From: Acanthamoeba lenticulata | Taxonomy: Eukaryota; Discosea; Longamoebia; Acanthamoebidae | NCBI GenBank assembly: GCA_002179805.1 | Contig: NAVB01000027.1 | Location: 1 to 64,000 of the forward strand | Direction of reading: 5' to 3' | DNA length: 64,000 bases | In this document: piece by piece, positions 54,978 through 64,000 of the stretch | Position numbering within the stretch: the stretch's first letter is position 1 | Layout: each line of letters starts with the position of its first letter | Position numbers and translations under genes: made by a program | Notes under the pieces: model-generated | What the model saw: the letters and a program-made list of their open reading frames with translations, nothing else | What the model was told of the DNA's origin: nothing | The model's database searches: none

Positions 54978-57900
54978 ATGACGTACCAGCCCCCTCACAC
55001 GCGTAGAGGGGACGGGCAAGAACGACAGCGCAGACCTGCCCCAGAAGTCGAGGTGCAAGTCGTGGGGTGGGGCCGCCAGCAGCGCCCCAAGGACAGCAGC
55101 AACAACAGCCGCAAGCGCCGCTCGCCTTCGTTCACAAATGTGCCCGTGGAGGCTGTGGTGGTCATCGACGACGCCGAGCAGCCTCCAGGCCAGTGGGGCA
55201 CTGGCGAGTTCTCCTCTTCTTCCACATCCACACAACAGGGCTGGGGTTCCTCTTCTTCAGGCTGGGGCACACGGTCATCATCCTCGTCCTCGTCCTCTTC
55301 TTCATCCACGCAACAGAGCTGGGGCTCTTCCTCTTCCTGGGGCTCGAGCACCACCAACACGTCCACGAGCACTTGGGGCTCGAGCCAACAGCCTCGATGG
55401 GGCCAAGAGGCCGAGCGAGGCAGCTGGGGCTCGACGTCAATGGAAACGCCCGTGAGTCGAGACCGCGGCCGAGGTCGAGGCGGGCACCATCGAGGCCAAG
55501 GTCCTCGAGGAGGTGGACGCGGGGGCCGTCGCGGGCCAGCCGGGCAACAAGCCAACCTCGAGTTCAGCAGCCAGCGGTATACGACCTCTGGTGATGACGT
55601 GGCGCCACGGCAGCAGCAACATCAACACCACCAACACCACCAGCAGCGCCATCAGCCAAAGCTCGAGCCCGAGTGGGAGCCGCCCCCGTGCCTCTCGCTC
55701 GACGCCGTGCGCGGGTGCGGTCCTTGCCCCCAAATGCTATTCATTCCAATGGCCATTTGCGCAAAGCTGACTCGCTCTTCAGGACGGGCCTGGTGGAGCC
55801 CTCGGATCACCGGCGCGCGCTGCCGGTCTACGCGCACCGGCACGCCGTGCTCGAGGCGCTCGAGGCCCACCAGGTGGTGGTCCTGTGCGGCGACACGGGA
55901 AGCGGCAAAACGACGCAAGTGCCCCAGTTTGTGCTCGAGCACGCCGCGCGCCGCGGCCGCCCGTGCCGGATCGCCTGCACACAGCCGCGCCGCCTCGCGG
56001 CCTCGAGCATCGCCAAACGGTTCGTCATTGCTGTGTCCTCGTGTGTGTGCGTGTGTGCGGTCCTCATCAGATGTCGCACACACACGCACGCGCGGCCGCA
56101 CACGCGCAGGGTCGCGCAGGAGGTGGGCGTACAGGTGGGCTCGCTGGTCGGGTACCAGATCGGGATGGAGCGCGTGGGATCGCGCGATACGGCCCTCATG
56201 TACATGACGACCGGCATTCTCAAGCAGCACCTCATCAACCAGCGCAGCTTCTCCGGCTGGACCCACATCATCCTCGACGAAGGTGCTTTCTAATTCTTTT
56301 TCAGTTTTTTTTTTTGATAAACTCAAAAAATTTCAAAAATGTCAAATGTAGTGCACGAGCGGGACCTGGACTCGGACTTCCTGCTGCTCATCCAAAAGCG
56401 GCTCCTTACGCGAAACGCCCACATCCGCCTCATTAGTACCCTCCCTTCCTCTCCCCCTTTGTCTTTTATGTCGACGACCGACTGGCAGCGGCGTGATGTG
56501 TGGCAGTCATGAGCGCGACGTTGGACGCGCAGCTCTTTTCGAACTACTTCCCCTTGAACGCCGCCTCGGGCCTGGTGCGTAAGCGTCCGTGGTAGCAACG
56601 AACAAGCGCTCTTCGGGCTGATTGATGCTGTCGGCGTGGAACAACAGCTGGACCTGCGCAGCGGAAGCCAGACGAACGCCGCGCCCGTGATTCACGTCGG
56701 CGGCAAGTGCCACCCGGTGGCCAACCTGTTCCTCGAGCAGATTCAGAGCTTCCTGGCCCAGCGCGTACGTGACCCGGGCGTCCAGCAGGAACGTGGTGAT
56801 GTCGTTGACGTGTTAACGTCTGTGTATTTGGTTCAGAACGTGCCCGACGCGATTCTGTCGACTTGTTACCAGAGCCAGCGCAGCGATACGCCCTCGATCG
56901 ACCACGACATGTACCGGCTGGCCACGCAGCTCATCATCGTGCGGCTTCCACCCTTCCACCATTCCTTGTGGAATGTCATTCCATTCATTCCATTCTCACA
57001 TTCCTTCCCTTTCTTTGGCAGGAGATCGACAGGACGGTGCCACCGCTCGAGTCGGTGCTGGTCTTCCTGCCTGGCTTTGGCGAAATCCAAGAGCTGTTTG
57101 ACATTCTGGCCAAGCGGCCCGAGGCCGATCGGTTCTGGCTGCTCCCGCTCCACTCGACCACCGTGCCCGAGGAGCAGGACCTAGTCTTTGCCCCCGCCAG
57201 GCCCGGTGCGTTGTTGGCCATCTTGTTGAAGGAAGACGTCGGATCTCACCGGGCCCGGTCACACCACATCAACATCAGGCGCGCGCAAGGTGGTCCTGGC
57301 GACCAACATCGCCGAGAGCTCGATCACGGTGCCCGACGTCACGCACGTGATCGACTTTGGGCTGATCAAGGAGCTCTACTATGACAGCCGCACCAGCCTG
57401 GTCCGCTTGAGCTCCCGCCCACTCGAAGCCTTTTGTTGTCGACAATCAACTGACGTTCTGTTCTTTCACTCTCCTACGATGACGACGATGATGATGCAGG
57501 AGAGCCTCCAGCTGCAGTGGACCAGCAAGGCCAGCGCCCAGCAGCGCATGGGCCGGGCCGGGCGCGTGGCCTCGGGCACGGTGTACAAGCTCTACTCGGC
57601 CGAGTTCTGGGAGACCCAGATGGCCGCCTTCTCCCCGCCCGAGATGCAGCGCTGCCCGCTCGACCACCTCGTCCTCCAGGTGCGTCCTCCTTCTGACCTG
57701 TCTGGGCGCTGTCTCACTGTCGGCGTCGGCGTCGCCGTGTGGTGGGATGTGAACAATGCTGAACAGGTGAAAATCCTGGACATGGGGTCGCCGCGGTCAC
57801 TGCTGGCGCGGGCGCTGCAGCCGCCCGACGTGCAGGCCATCGAGGACACCGAGGCCCACCTCAAGGCCTGCGGCGCGCTGGCCCATGCCACGGGCCGCAT

Positions 57901-60900
57901 CACCCACCTGGGCCGCCTCTTCGCCACCCTGCCCGTCGATCTCCGGATCAGCCGCCTCCTCGTCCTCGGTGAGCACATGCACACGCACACACGCGCGCAC
58001 ACACGCGCGCACGGGACACGACACGCGCGCGCGTGTGTTCGGTGGCTCACGCACTCGGCTGCAGGGCACGTGATGGGGCGGCTGCCGGAGGCGCTGGCGA
58101 TGGGGGCCTGCATGTCCGTCCGGAGCGTCTTTGCGCGGCCATTCAACGCCGGCGTCGAGGTACATGCCGACTGTCGCAACTTCATCACGGTCTTCTTAAC
58201 ACGCGGCGGTTGATCTCTTTCTGGGAATGTGTGCGCATGCGCGCGTGAAATTCCAGCCGGCGCGGCACAAGATCGCGTGGTCCGGCGGCACCGACAGCGA
58301 TCCGCTCGCGGCGCTGCGAGCCTACGCCACTTGGAAGCACCGAAAGGCCTCTGGTACGGCGCTTCTCGTCCATCGTCCTCCTCGTCGTCCCCGGATATAA
58401 CCGAGCACCGTCTCTGTCCATCATCCTGACAGGAGCCTTTGCGGGACGAGCCGCCGAGAACCGGTGGGCCGCCGACAACTTTGTCCACCTCAAGAACATC
58501 CGCGTACGTGATCTCTCTCCTTTCCGAAACGTTTCAAAAGGAAACGAAACAATAACGAAACAATATTATGAAACAAATATGCAGGAGGCGGGTGTGCTGG
58601 TGGAGGAGCTCACGCGCCGTCTGGGCGCGCATGGCATCCACGTCCCGTGGGGCGTGACCGTCGCCCGCCTATGGTTTGGCAACGACGATGATCATGTCGA
58701 CAAGAACGACAACAACGCAAACGAGCTCCAGCGGCAGCAGGAGCGGGAGGAGGAGTGCCTCGTCCTCAAGGCGCTGCTCTTTGGCGCGTTTTACCCCAAC
58801 TACCTCTGCAGCGTCCCGGAGGCGCCCGAGGCCGTCGACCAGCTGCGGCCCGACGGCCTTGCCTCGGCCCTCCACACGGTCTCGGTCTCCCAGTACGTGC
58901 GCCTCGCCCACGATCGCCAGGCCCGGCCTCCGCGGGGGCAGGCCTGATGTCTGACGCGTGCTGCAGGCTGCCGGCCGACGTGAGCCTCGACGAGCTGCGG
59001 ACGCTGCTCGGGCCGTGCGGGGCCCTCGCGCGTCTGTCCGTGCTGCCGTCGACCGGCTCGGCCATGGTCGAGTTCAGCCCCCACGCGGCCGTGCCTTCGG
59101 TCGTGCGGCCGGTCAACGTCTGCCCGCTGGCCGTCAAGCTAGCGCTGCGCCTTCGGTACGTTGTTTCCAGAATTTTTTTAAAATAAAATATGATTTCATT
59201 TTATTAATTTCTGTCATTTATTATTATTTTATCATTTATTATTGGTGACCAGGGCGCGGCTGGCGGTGGAGCGGTGGCCCTTCGTGGAGACGTTGCCGCC
59301 CGACGCGAGGCCGTTCTCGCTCCCTCTGTCGGGTTTGCTGCACCGCCCTCGGCTCTCATCTCAGCTGATTCTTGTAGACATGTCTTTTGGTGTTGATGAT
59401 GACGAGGACCATCTCTTCATCCAAACGCATAGGGCCGTTCCATCGGCTGACCGTCGGGTGGCGCGGGCTGGCGGACAGGCTGCAGCCCTCCATCGTCATC
59501 GACCGCGACTCGGTCAACGCAGCTGTGGTGCGTTATTCTTCCAACAAGAGTCCTTCTTGAAAATCAAAATAATAATAATAATCAAAAAAAATGATAATTA
59601 TTTTCTATTATTTTGCAGATCACGACGGCGTCCAAGAAGCCGATCTACGCCGCTGCGGCGTTCATTAACCAGAGCCCGCGCGGTGACACCCTCTTTGCCC
59701 GCGAGACCACCCTCCTCCCCACTGGTGCCTTTTCATCCCTTTTTTGCAAATCATTTCAATTTAAACATTATTTATTTATTTATTTATTATAATTAAAAAT
59801 TATGTTTAAACTAACACCAAAAACAGATGTGCGGCTGCTGGCGGCGCTGCTGGCGATGGTCTTTGTCCCGTCGGCCGACGTCGAGTTCCGGACCAACAAC
59901 CGACGCACCAAGTTTCTCGGCGCCCTCGTGGGCGGCTCGTACGCGCGCGCCTTGCCTGACACCAACGGCGCGAGACTGACGCACACACGCGCAGGCTCGA
60001 GTTCGTGTTTGATGCGGTGTTCACCACCTCCGACTTGCGCGACGTCAACCGCCTGCGGGCGGCCCTCTCGCGCGCCGTCAGCAGCCGCGACGGTTCGAAT
60101 CCCGCCATGTTCGTTGCTGATGTCATCCTCCTCTGATTCTGCGTCACAGGGATGCGCGAGGCGAGCGCGAACGCGGCGCAGTTCAGGCGCGACCTCCTCG
60201 CGCTCGCGACGCGGCCGCGCGCGGCCCTCCGGCCCCGCGCTCGCTCGACCGTCCACGTGTGGGCCTCGCTCGGGGCCGACCGCGACCGGCCGGACTGGGG
60301 CGTGTGCCAGTCTGGTCCCCACGCCGCCGATGTGATCGTCATCGACGACGACGACGACGATGATGACGAAGCCGACGATCACGAGGCCATGTGGGACGAC
60401 GAACCGCAGCGCGGGCCGAACCGCCGCCGGGGCGGCGGCTGGGGAGATGACGGCGGCGAAGTCCTGTTCCGGTCCATCCCCGGTGCGCACACGTGTGTGC
60501 GGCATCGCACGACCCCCGAACGCGCGCGAGAAAGAAAAGAGCTAATATATCGGGCGGCTCATGCAGAGCCCGTGCCGCGCGTGCGGGACGAGGAGGCCGC
60601 CGAGGCGGACAGCGACGAGGAGGTAATGGCCCAGCGCCAGCAGAAGCTCCAGCGGCTGCGCGAGACGCTCGGCAGCGCGACCGAGAACCCGCAGCCCGGC
60701 GCCTTTACTCGGGCACGTCTCCTGCACGTGGTATGCATGTGCACACGGCAGAGGCTGATGGGATGTCGCGGGCGCGAGCAGAAAGAGGTCGTGTGCGCGG
60801 CGTGTCGGAGCGCGCTATGCCCGCTGACGGGCCTCGTGCCGCTGGCCGGCAGCAATCCGCCCAGCTGGGAGCTGCAGCACAGCTTCGGCCTGGCCTTTGC

Positions 60901-61425
60901 CAATGACCTGGGCCAAGTCACCTGCTGCAACAACGTGCGCCCAACTTGACCTGGGACTCATGTGTGTGTGCTGCGCCATGCGAGCTCACGGGATCGCGTG
61001 TGGCGATTGTGTGCGGCGGACAGCACGTCGTGGGGCAGCTCTCGCAGGAGGGCTTCAAGACGGTGACCGCCGGGTCGCCCATCCTCGTCTCCCTCCCGGG
61101 CGGCGTCATCAAGCCGTGGAGTCCCGCCGTACGCGCATTCTCTTGGCCACTCTGCGTGTGCGTGCGGTGGATGACACGTGCAACCGCACACACCACACGC
61201 GTGTGTGTGCTCACACAGGTGTGGGCCGACAACTTTACCAGCGTGGGCGGGCCCGAGACGCCAGCAGCGGTTGCCGCGGAGGCGAAGAGGCTGTCGCCTG
61301 GGCAGGAGGACCCGCTCTACTGCACCATCTGCCAGTTCCGCTCGCGGGACGCGCGGTCGGCGCGTATCCACCTCAACTCCAGGCGACATCGTGAGGAGGA
61401 ACAGGCCTTTCTTGAAAACGGCTGA
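54978..61425 (+). CDS. TDRD9/Spindle-E-type DEAH helicase with WG-repeat N-terminus
   Basis: Over 20 exons. Residues 1-155 hold nine WG dipeptides in Ser/Gln/Thr context, then an RGG tract (about 161-187). After a spliced join (DAVRG|TGLVEPSDHRRALPVY) comes the helicase: GDTGSGKTTQ, ACTQPRRLAA, ILDEVHERD, MSATL, VFLPGFGEIQELF, ATNIAESSITVPDV, HVIDFGL and QRMGRAGRVASG. Beyond the core, KILDMGSPRSLLARAL, HKIAWSGGTDSDPLAAL, FVHLKNIREAGVLVEEL, LFGAFYPNYL and LFARETTLLP follow animal TDRD9 in order, which fixes the subfamily. The part that should hold the Tudor domain is missing: the text passes from AVKLALRLRARLAVERW to GPFHRLTVGW within about 50 residues. The C-terminus adds an acidic region and a C2H2 finger (YCTICQF...HLNSRRH). 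TDRD9 acts with PIWI proteins in piRNA silencing. Confidence 0.9.
55068..55545 (+). other. WG repeats and RGG tract (coding)
   Basis: Codes for residues 31-187 of the helicase. W residues at about 31, 73, 89, 96, 115, 121, 133, 141 and 150 are all followed by Gly and three are also preceded by Gly. They are spaced 6-40 residues apart in Ser/Gln-rich context, the form of AGO-binding hooks. An RGG/RG stretch follows, the form methylated on Arg and bound by Tudor proteins in the piRNA pathway. Confidence 0.8.
56036..56109 (+). repeat. GTGTGCG/CACACGCG alternating tract in a helicase intron
   Basis: An intron of the helicase gene is made mostly of GT/GC then CA/CG alternations (GTGTGTGTGCGTGTGTGCGG and later CACACACACGCACGCGCGG). 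The two halves are nearly complementary and could fold into a hairpin or form Z-DNA. Confidence 0.6.
57970..58052 (+). repeat. CACACGCGCG alternating tract in a helicase intron
   Basis: Alternating purine-pyrimidine sequence (ACACACGCGCGCACACACGC) fills most of this intron and is followed by a GCGCGCGTGTG stretch of opposite sense, allowing a hairpin. It is similar to the tract near 56036. Confidence 0.6.
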
Positions 61426-61484
61426 TGGCAAAGAAAACAAAGCAAATGAAAATAAATAAATAAATAACTAAAAAGTAAAGGAGC

Positions 61485-62641
61485 TTAGCCGCTCTTCTCC
61501 TTCTGGGCCTCCTGCTGTCGCCTCTTGTCGCTGCTGGCATGAGGCTTGCGCTGTCGCGAGCCGAGCCAGCGGGCCAGGGCGCCGGGCACGTAGCACACGA
61601 GACAAGCGAAAGGCATGCTGACTGTGGTGCCGCACGTTGCGCCGCAAGTTGGTGAGCGCACCAACAAAAATGTCGGGGCACAAACAGAATAAAAACAAAT
61701 AAAATAAATAAAAGCACAAAAAACAGACAAAAGATACGTACAGATGCCCATGGCCTCGCGCCACCAAATGCCAAAGATCTCGACGCCGCCCGGGAACGGG
61801 CACAACATGTTATCAAAGTCGGTTGTCGTCAAGTAGCCGATCGGGATCAACACCAGGCTGTGGTAGACGACGGTGGCGATGTAGACGGTGAGGAAGGAGA
61901 TGAAGTTGCTATGACGTGTGTTGAAGCGGCCCACGGCGAGGTAGTAAAAGGGCACCACGACCATGAGGATGTGCTGCAGCCAGAAGGCGTAGAGCTCTAC
62001 CTTGGTCACATACCACGACAAGTCGCCTCCAAAGAACGCAAAATACCTGCAGCCCATTTTGATTTTATAATTTAAAAATTTAATAATAATAATAATAAAT
62101 TATAAAAACAGTGTTTAAAAATAAACAAATTAATGAACAAGTACCCTTGCCAGTGGGCATAAAGGTAGACCCAGAAGAGGCGGTCGTCAGAGGACGAGCT
62201 GTAGGTGACCCCTATGAGCATGGCCGTCAGGTAGTGGCACGGCTGCATGAAGAGGACAAAGAGAGAGTGAGCTAGCTACTCCCTGACATAAATCAAGAGA
62301 ACTAATCAAGGGAGGTGAACCTGCACGAGCCAGTGGCCGACGTCGCGTGTGACGCGAGTGTAGATATTGATCAGCATGATTGCCACAAGGGCCGCCCCGA
62401 TCAAATGATCAATAATGTTCATCTTGTAGTGAACGGGCTCACTCTGGCTTGGCCTCTTGGAGGAAGATGAGGAACCGGAGAAACGCGAGGAACGGTTGCG
62501 GAGGATGGAAGGAGCATTGATGAGGAGCATCAAGAAAATACCGGCGGCGGTGCCTCCAAGGCATGCCCGTATGTGCTCTTCGGTCGTGACTTGAGGGCAA
62601 GGATGCTCCGCCAGACTAGCATGCAGCTCCATGTTGCTCAT
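61485..62641 (-). CDS. TMEM164-family multi-pass membrane protein
   Basis: About five exons. Helices include GGTAAGIFLMLLINAPSIL, HLIGAALVAIMLINIY and LYAFWLQHILMVVVPFYYLA. Family signatures are QPCHYLTAMLIG, with the Cys-His pair that matches NPCHVVT of TMEM164, and DFDNMLCPFPGGVEIFGIWW, which matches NNMLCPAxxDPFYGPWY. TMEM164 is reported to act as an acyltransferase for ether phospholipids, with the conserved Cys as active site. The same chemistry is possible here because the CH motif is kept. About seven helices are expected, and the C-terminus is basic and cytosolic (KPHASSDKRRQQEAQKEKSG). Start ATG at 62641, or 62632 in the same frame. The stop is 59 bp from the convergent helicase stop. 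Confidence 0.85.
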
Positions 62642-62993
62642 CTTCCTCCAAGAGTTTGCGCACGTTAGGTCTATTGCAGAGCGACAGTTGGAAAAAAATA
62701 AATTGAGGTTGCTCTCCACACGGAGTTTCCCGCTCTTTGCCGGGCCGCTTCATCGGAAGAGGAACGCCCACGCACTTTGTCCTCGACGAAGACAAGCTGA
62801 GGAACGGTTTCCTGTACACGAGAGTTTGTGTTTTGTATATGTTTTTTATGTATTGATTTTTTACTTGTTTACCATTTCTTTTCCAATAGTGGCTTACCTT
62901 CAAAGGCAAGTTTGCTGTGAGGTCGCCTACCGTTAAAGAATTCAAGTATTTTCTTCAACTTCTTGACTCAGGATTCAAGCTTGGGCTGTAAAG
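62642..62993. other. Segment with competing splice signals on both strands
   Basis: On the plus strand an open part (RFIGRGTPTHFVLDEDKL) can be spliced at ACGAGA|GTTTGT to WLTFKGKFAVRSPTVKEF, ending at a stop just before the next ATG. On the minus strand a strong donor (AAG|GTAAGC) and acceptor (GTGTACAG) bound almost the same AT-rich intron. No start codon is clear on either strand. It may be a 5' exon of a neighbour or a small unrecognised gene. Confidence 0.35.
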
Positions 62994-63600
62994 ATGCGCC
63001 ACTTGTCTTCCCATGGATTGTTGGGGCTGGCGGTGGTGCTGCTGTTTTTGGTGTCGATGGGGCGAGCGGATTTATCATCGATGACCACCACTTCCGGCTT
63101 GACATCGCAACATAACCATAAGCCCTCCAATTTCCATTTCGTCCGCGCCAATCCATCCCCTCTTCCATGCTACAGGTTCCATCCTCTTCAGCCTCCTAGA
63201 AGAACTCTTGCATCTTGAAACGTCCCTCACTATCTCTTCAGGCAGTACTTCCCCAAGGAGCTAGACCAAAAGGTACTTGCGTTCGACATCATCGAGACCC
63301 GCCTCGCGATCCAAGAGAAGCTCAAGCTTCTTGATCGATTCCACCTCGAGGCCGAACATGGACTTCTGGACCGCCGCTGTTTGATTCCCCTCAGGGCGTA
63401 CGTTCATCACTTCGCACTTCAGCAGACATATGAAGGAGCGCTAAATGGCTACCACCTCCTCATGATGGGATTGGGGGAGGGCCTTCAGTTACGTTGCTGG
63501 TGGTAACATGGAAGCCCTGATGACCTGCAACGAAGCCCTCATCAACGACGTTGTGCAGCCGCTCATCGACACAGTCAGCAACACGACCGCAAGCTCATGA
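62994..63600 (+). CDS. Small secreted protein of unknown function
   Basis: Three exons with exact phases (62994-63175, 63242-63397, 63489-63600) encode 149 residues. The N-terminus is a signal peptide (GLLGLAVVLLFLVSMGRA). A low-complexity linker is followed by a helical part, RQYFPKELDQKVLAFDIIET and RLAIQEKLKLLDRFHLEAEH, and an acidic end with one N-glycosylation site (SNTTASS). The last intron must use the acceptor GGGCCTTCAG, because an earlier AG would bring a stop at once. No family is recognised. Secretion or lumenal location is likely. Confidence 0.6.
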
Positions 63601-63790
63601 GTCTTGAGGACAAGACAAGCGCCACCAGTGGAGAGTGAACTGGTCGCTGTAAGGAAGAGGAAGATTGCTAATAGAGGCCAATCATGTGGGGCACACAGAG
63701 AGGTGAAGGTGTTTACATTTACAGACGAGACAAAGATGAAATGTTGTGAATTTGACAGGTAAAGAGTAGCGGAGTAGAGTCAGCACCACA

Positions 63791-64000
63791 TCAACCGACA
63801 AAAGACGAAGCTGGCGAAGAGGGGTCGGGGGTGGACCCGCCTTCCTCCCCGTACTCAAAGTCGTCATCAGCTGATGACAACACAAGCAATAATCGTGAGG
63901 CTCTGGAAGTCCAAACACACGAACAAAATGAAAAGAGAGGCAGTACACTTACGATAGAGTTTCTCTCGCTCCGCTTTGCTCAAGAAGCGACCCCCTGGGC
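63791..64000 (-). CDS. C-terminal exons of a gene running off the right edge
   Basis: Two exons (64000-63953 and 63870-63791) join through a GTAAGT...ATCAG intron. They read GRFLSKAEREKLY followed by DDDFEYGEEGG and an acidic/Ser tail ending SSFVG. Only about 40 residues lie in the window, so no family can be named. The acidic Ser/Pro tail suggests a disordered C-terminus. Confidence 0.55.

Noticed and set aside
60080..60115. GGTTCGAATCCCGCC, resembling a tRNA T-arm
   Set aside because: The stem does not pair properly (C opposite C) and no D-arm, anticodon arm or acceptor stem lies upstream. It falls inside the helicase gene.

Overview
The window looks like nuclear DNA of a free-living amoeba, most likely Acanthamoeba or a close relative. 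Exons are GC-rich. Introns are short, numerous and GT-AG, often with a GTACGT-type donor. Genes are packed 50 to 500 bp apart on both strands with no operon logic. Low-complexity Ser/Pro/Ala proteins and F-box/ankyrin proteins with GC-P-W-D repeats are typical of that lineage. This assignment comes from composition and gene style, not from a database match. Gene models were joined by eye from reading frames, splice sites and phase, so individual splice sites may be off by a few bases.

Layout. 0-7 kb (minus): an F-box/ankyrin protein, then two neighbouring disordered proteins rich in clathrin-adaptor binding motifs. 7-16 kb: a Lys/Arg-rich nuclear-type protein (minus), a coiled-coil/disordered protein (plus), and a secreted FG-GAP propeller protein with a mucin-like minisatellite stalk (plus). 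16-24.6 kb: a small membrane protein (minus), cleavage factor CFIm25/NUDT21 (plus), an F-box protein fused to a degenerate Ran-like GTPase (minus), 5-hydroxyisourate hydrolase with a PTS2 peroxisome signal (plus), a CAT-type amino-acid transporter (plus) and the GINS subunit SLD5 (plus). 24.9-35.5 kb: a PIWI-clade Argonaute (plus), a RING-GTPase protein (minus), a UDP-glucuronate 4-epimerase (minus), a four-helix membrane protein (plus), a second RING-GTPase (minus) and, head-to-head with it, a tail-anchored protein (plus). 35.5-50 kb: exosome nuclease DIS3 (plus), a C2-C2-RasGAP (minus), lysyl-tRNA synthetase (minus) and a long helical protein of unknown function (minus). 50-64 kb: a secreted beta-lactamase-fold hydrolase with a golvesin-like domain (minus), a short F-box/ankyrin protein (minus), PP2A methylesterase PPME1 (minus), a TDRD9/Spindle-E-type DEAH helicase (plus), a TMEM164 homologue (minus), a small secreted protein (plus) and the last exons of a gene that continues beyond the right edge (minus).

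The most notable combination is small-RNA related. A PIWI-clade Argonaute and a TDRD9/Spindle-E-type helicase lie about 26 kb apart. The helicase appears to lack the Tudor domain of its animal relatives. It carries instead nine WG dipeptides of AGO-hook type and an RGG tract at its N-terminus. A second theme is ubiquitin-ligase domains joined to unusual GTPase folds: F-box plus a Ran-like domain, and two RING plus P-loop paralogues. A third is a palindromic TGACGTCA octamer that recurs only inside introns of three genes between 26.8 and 42.8 kb.
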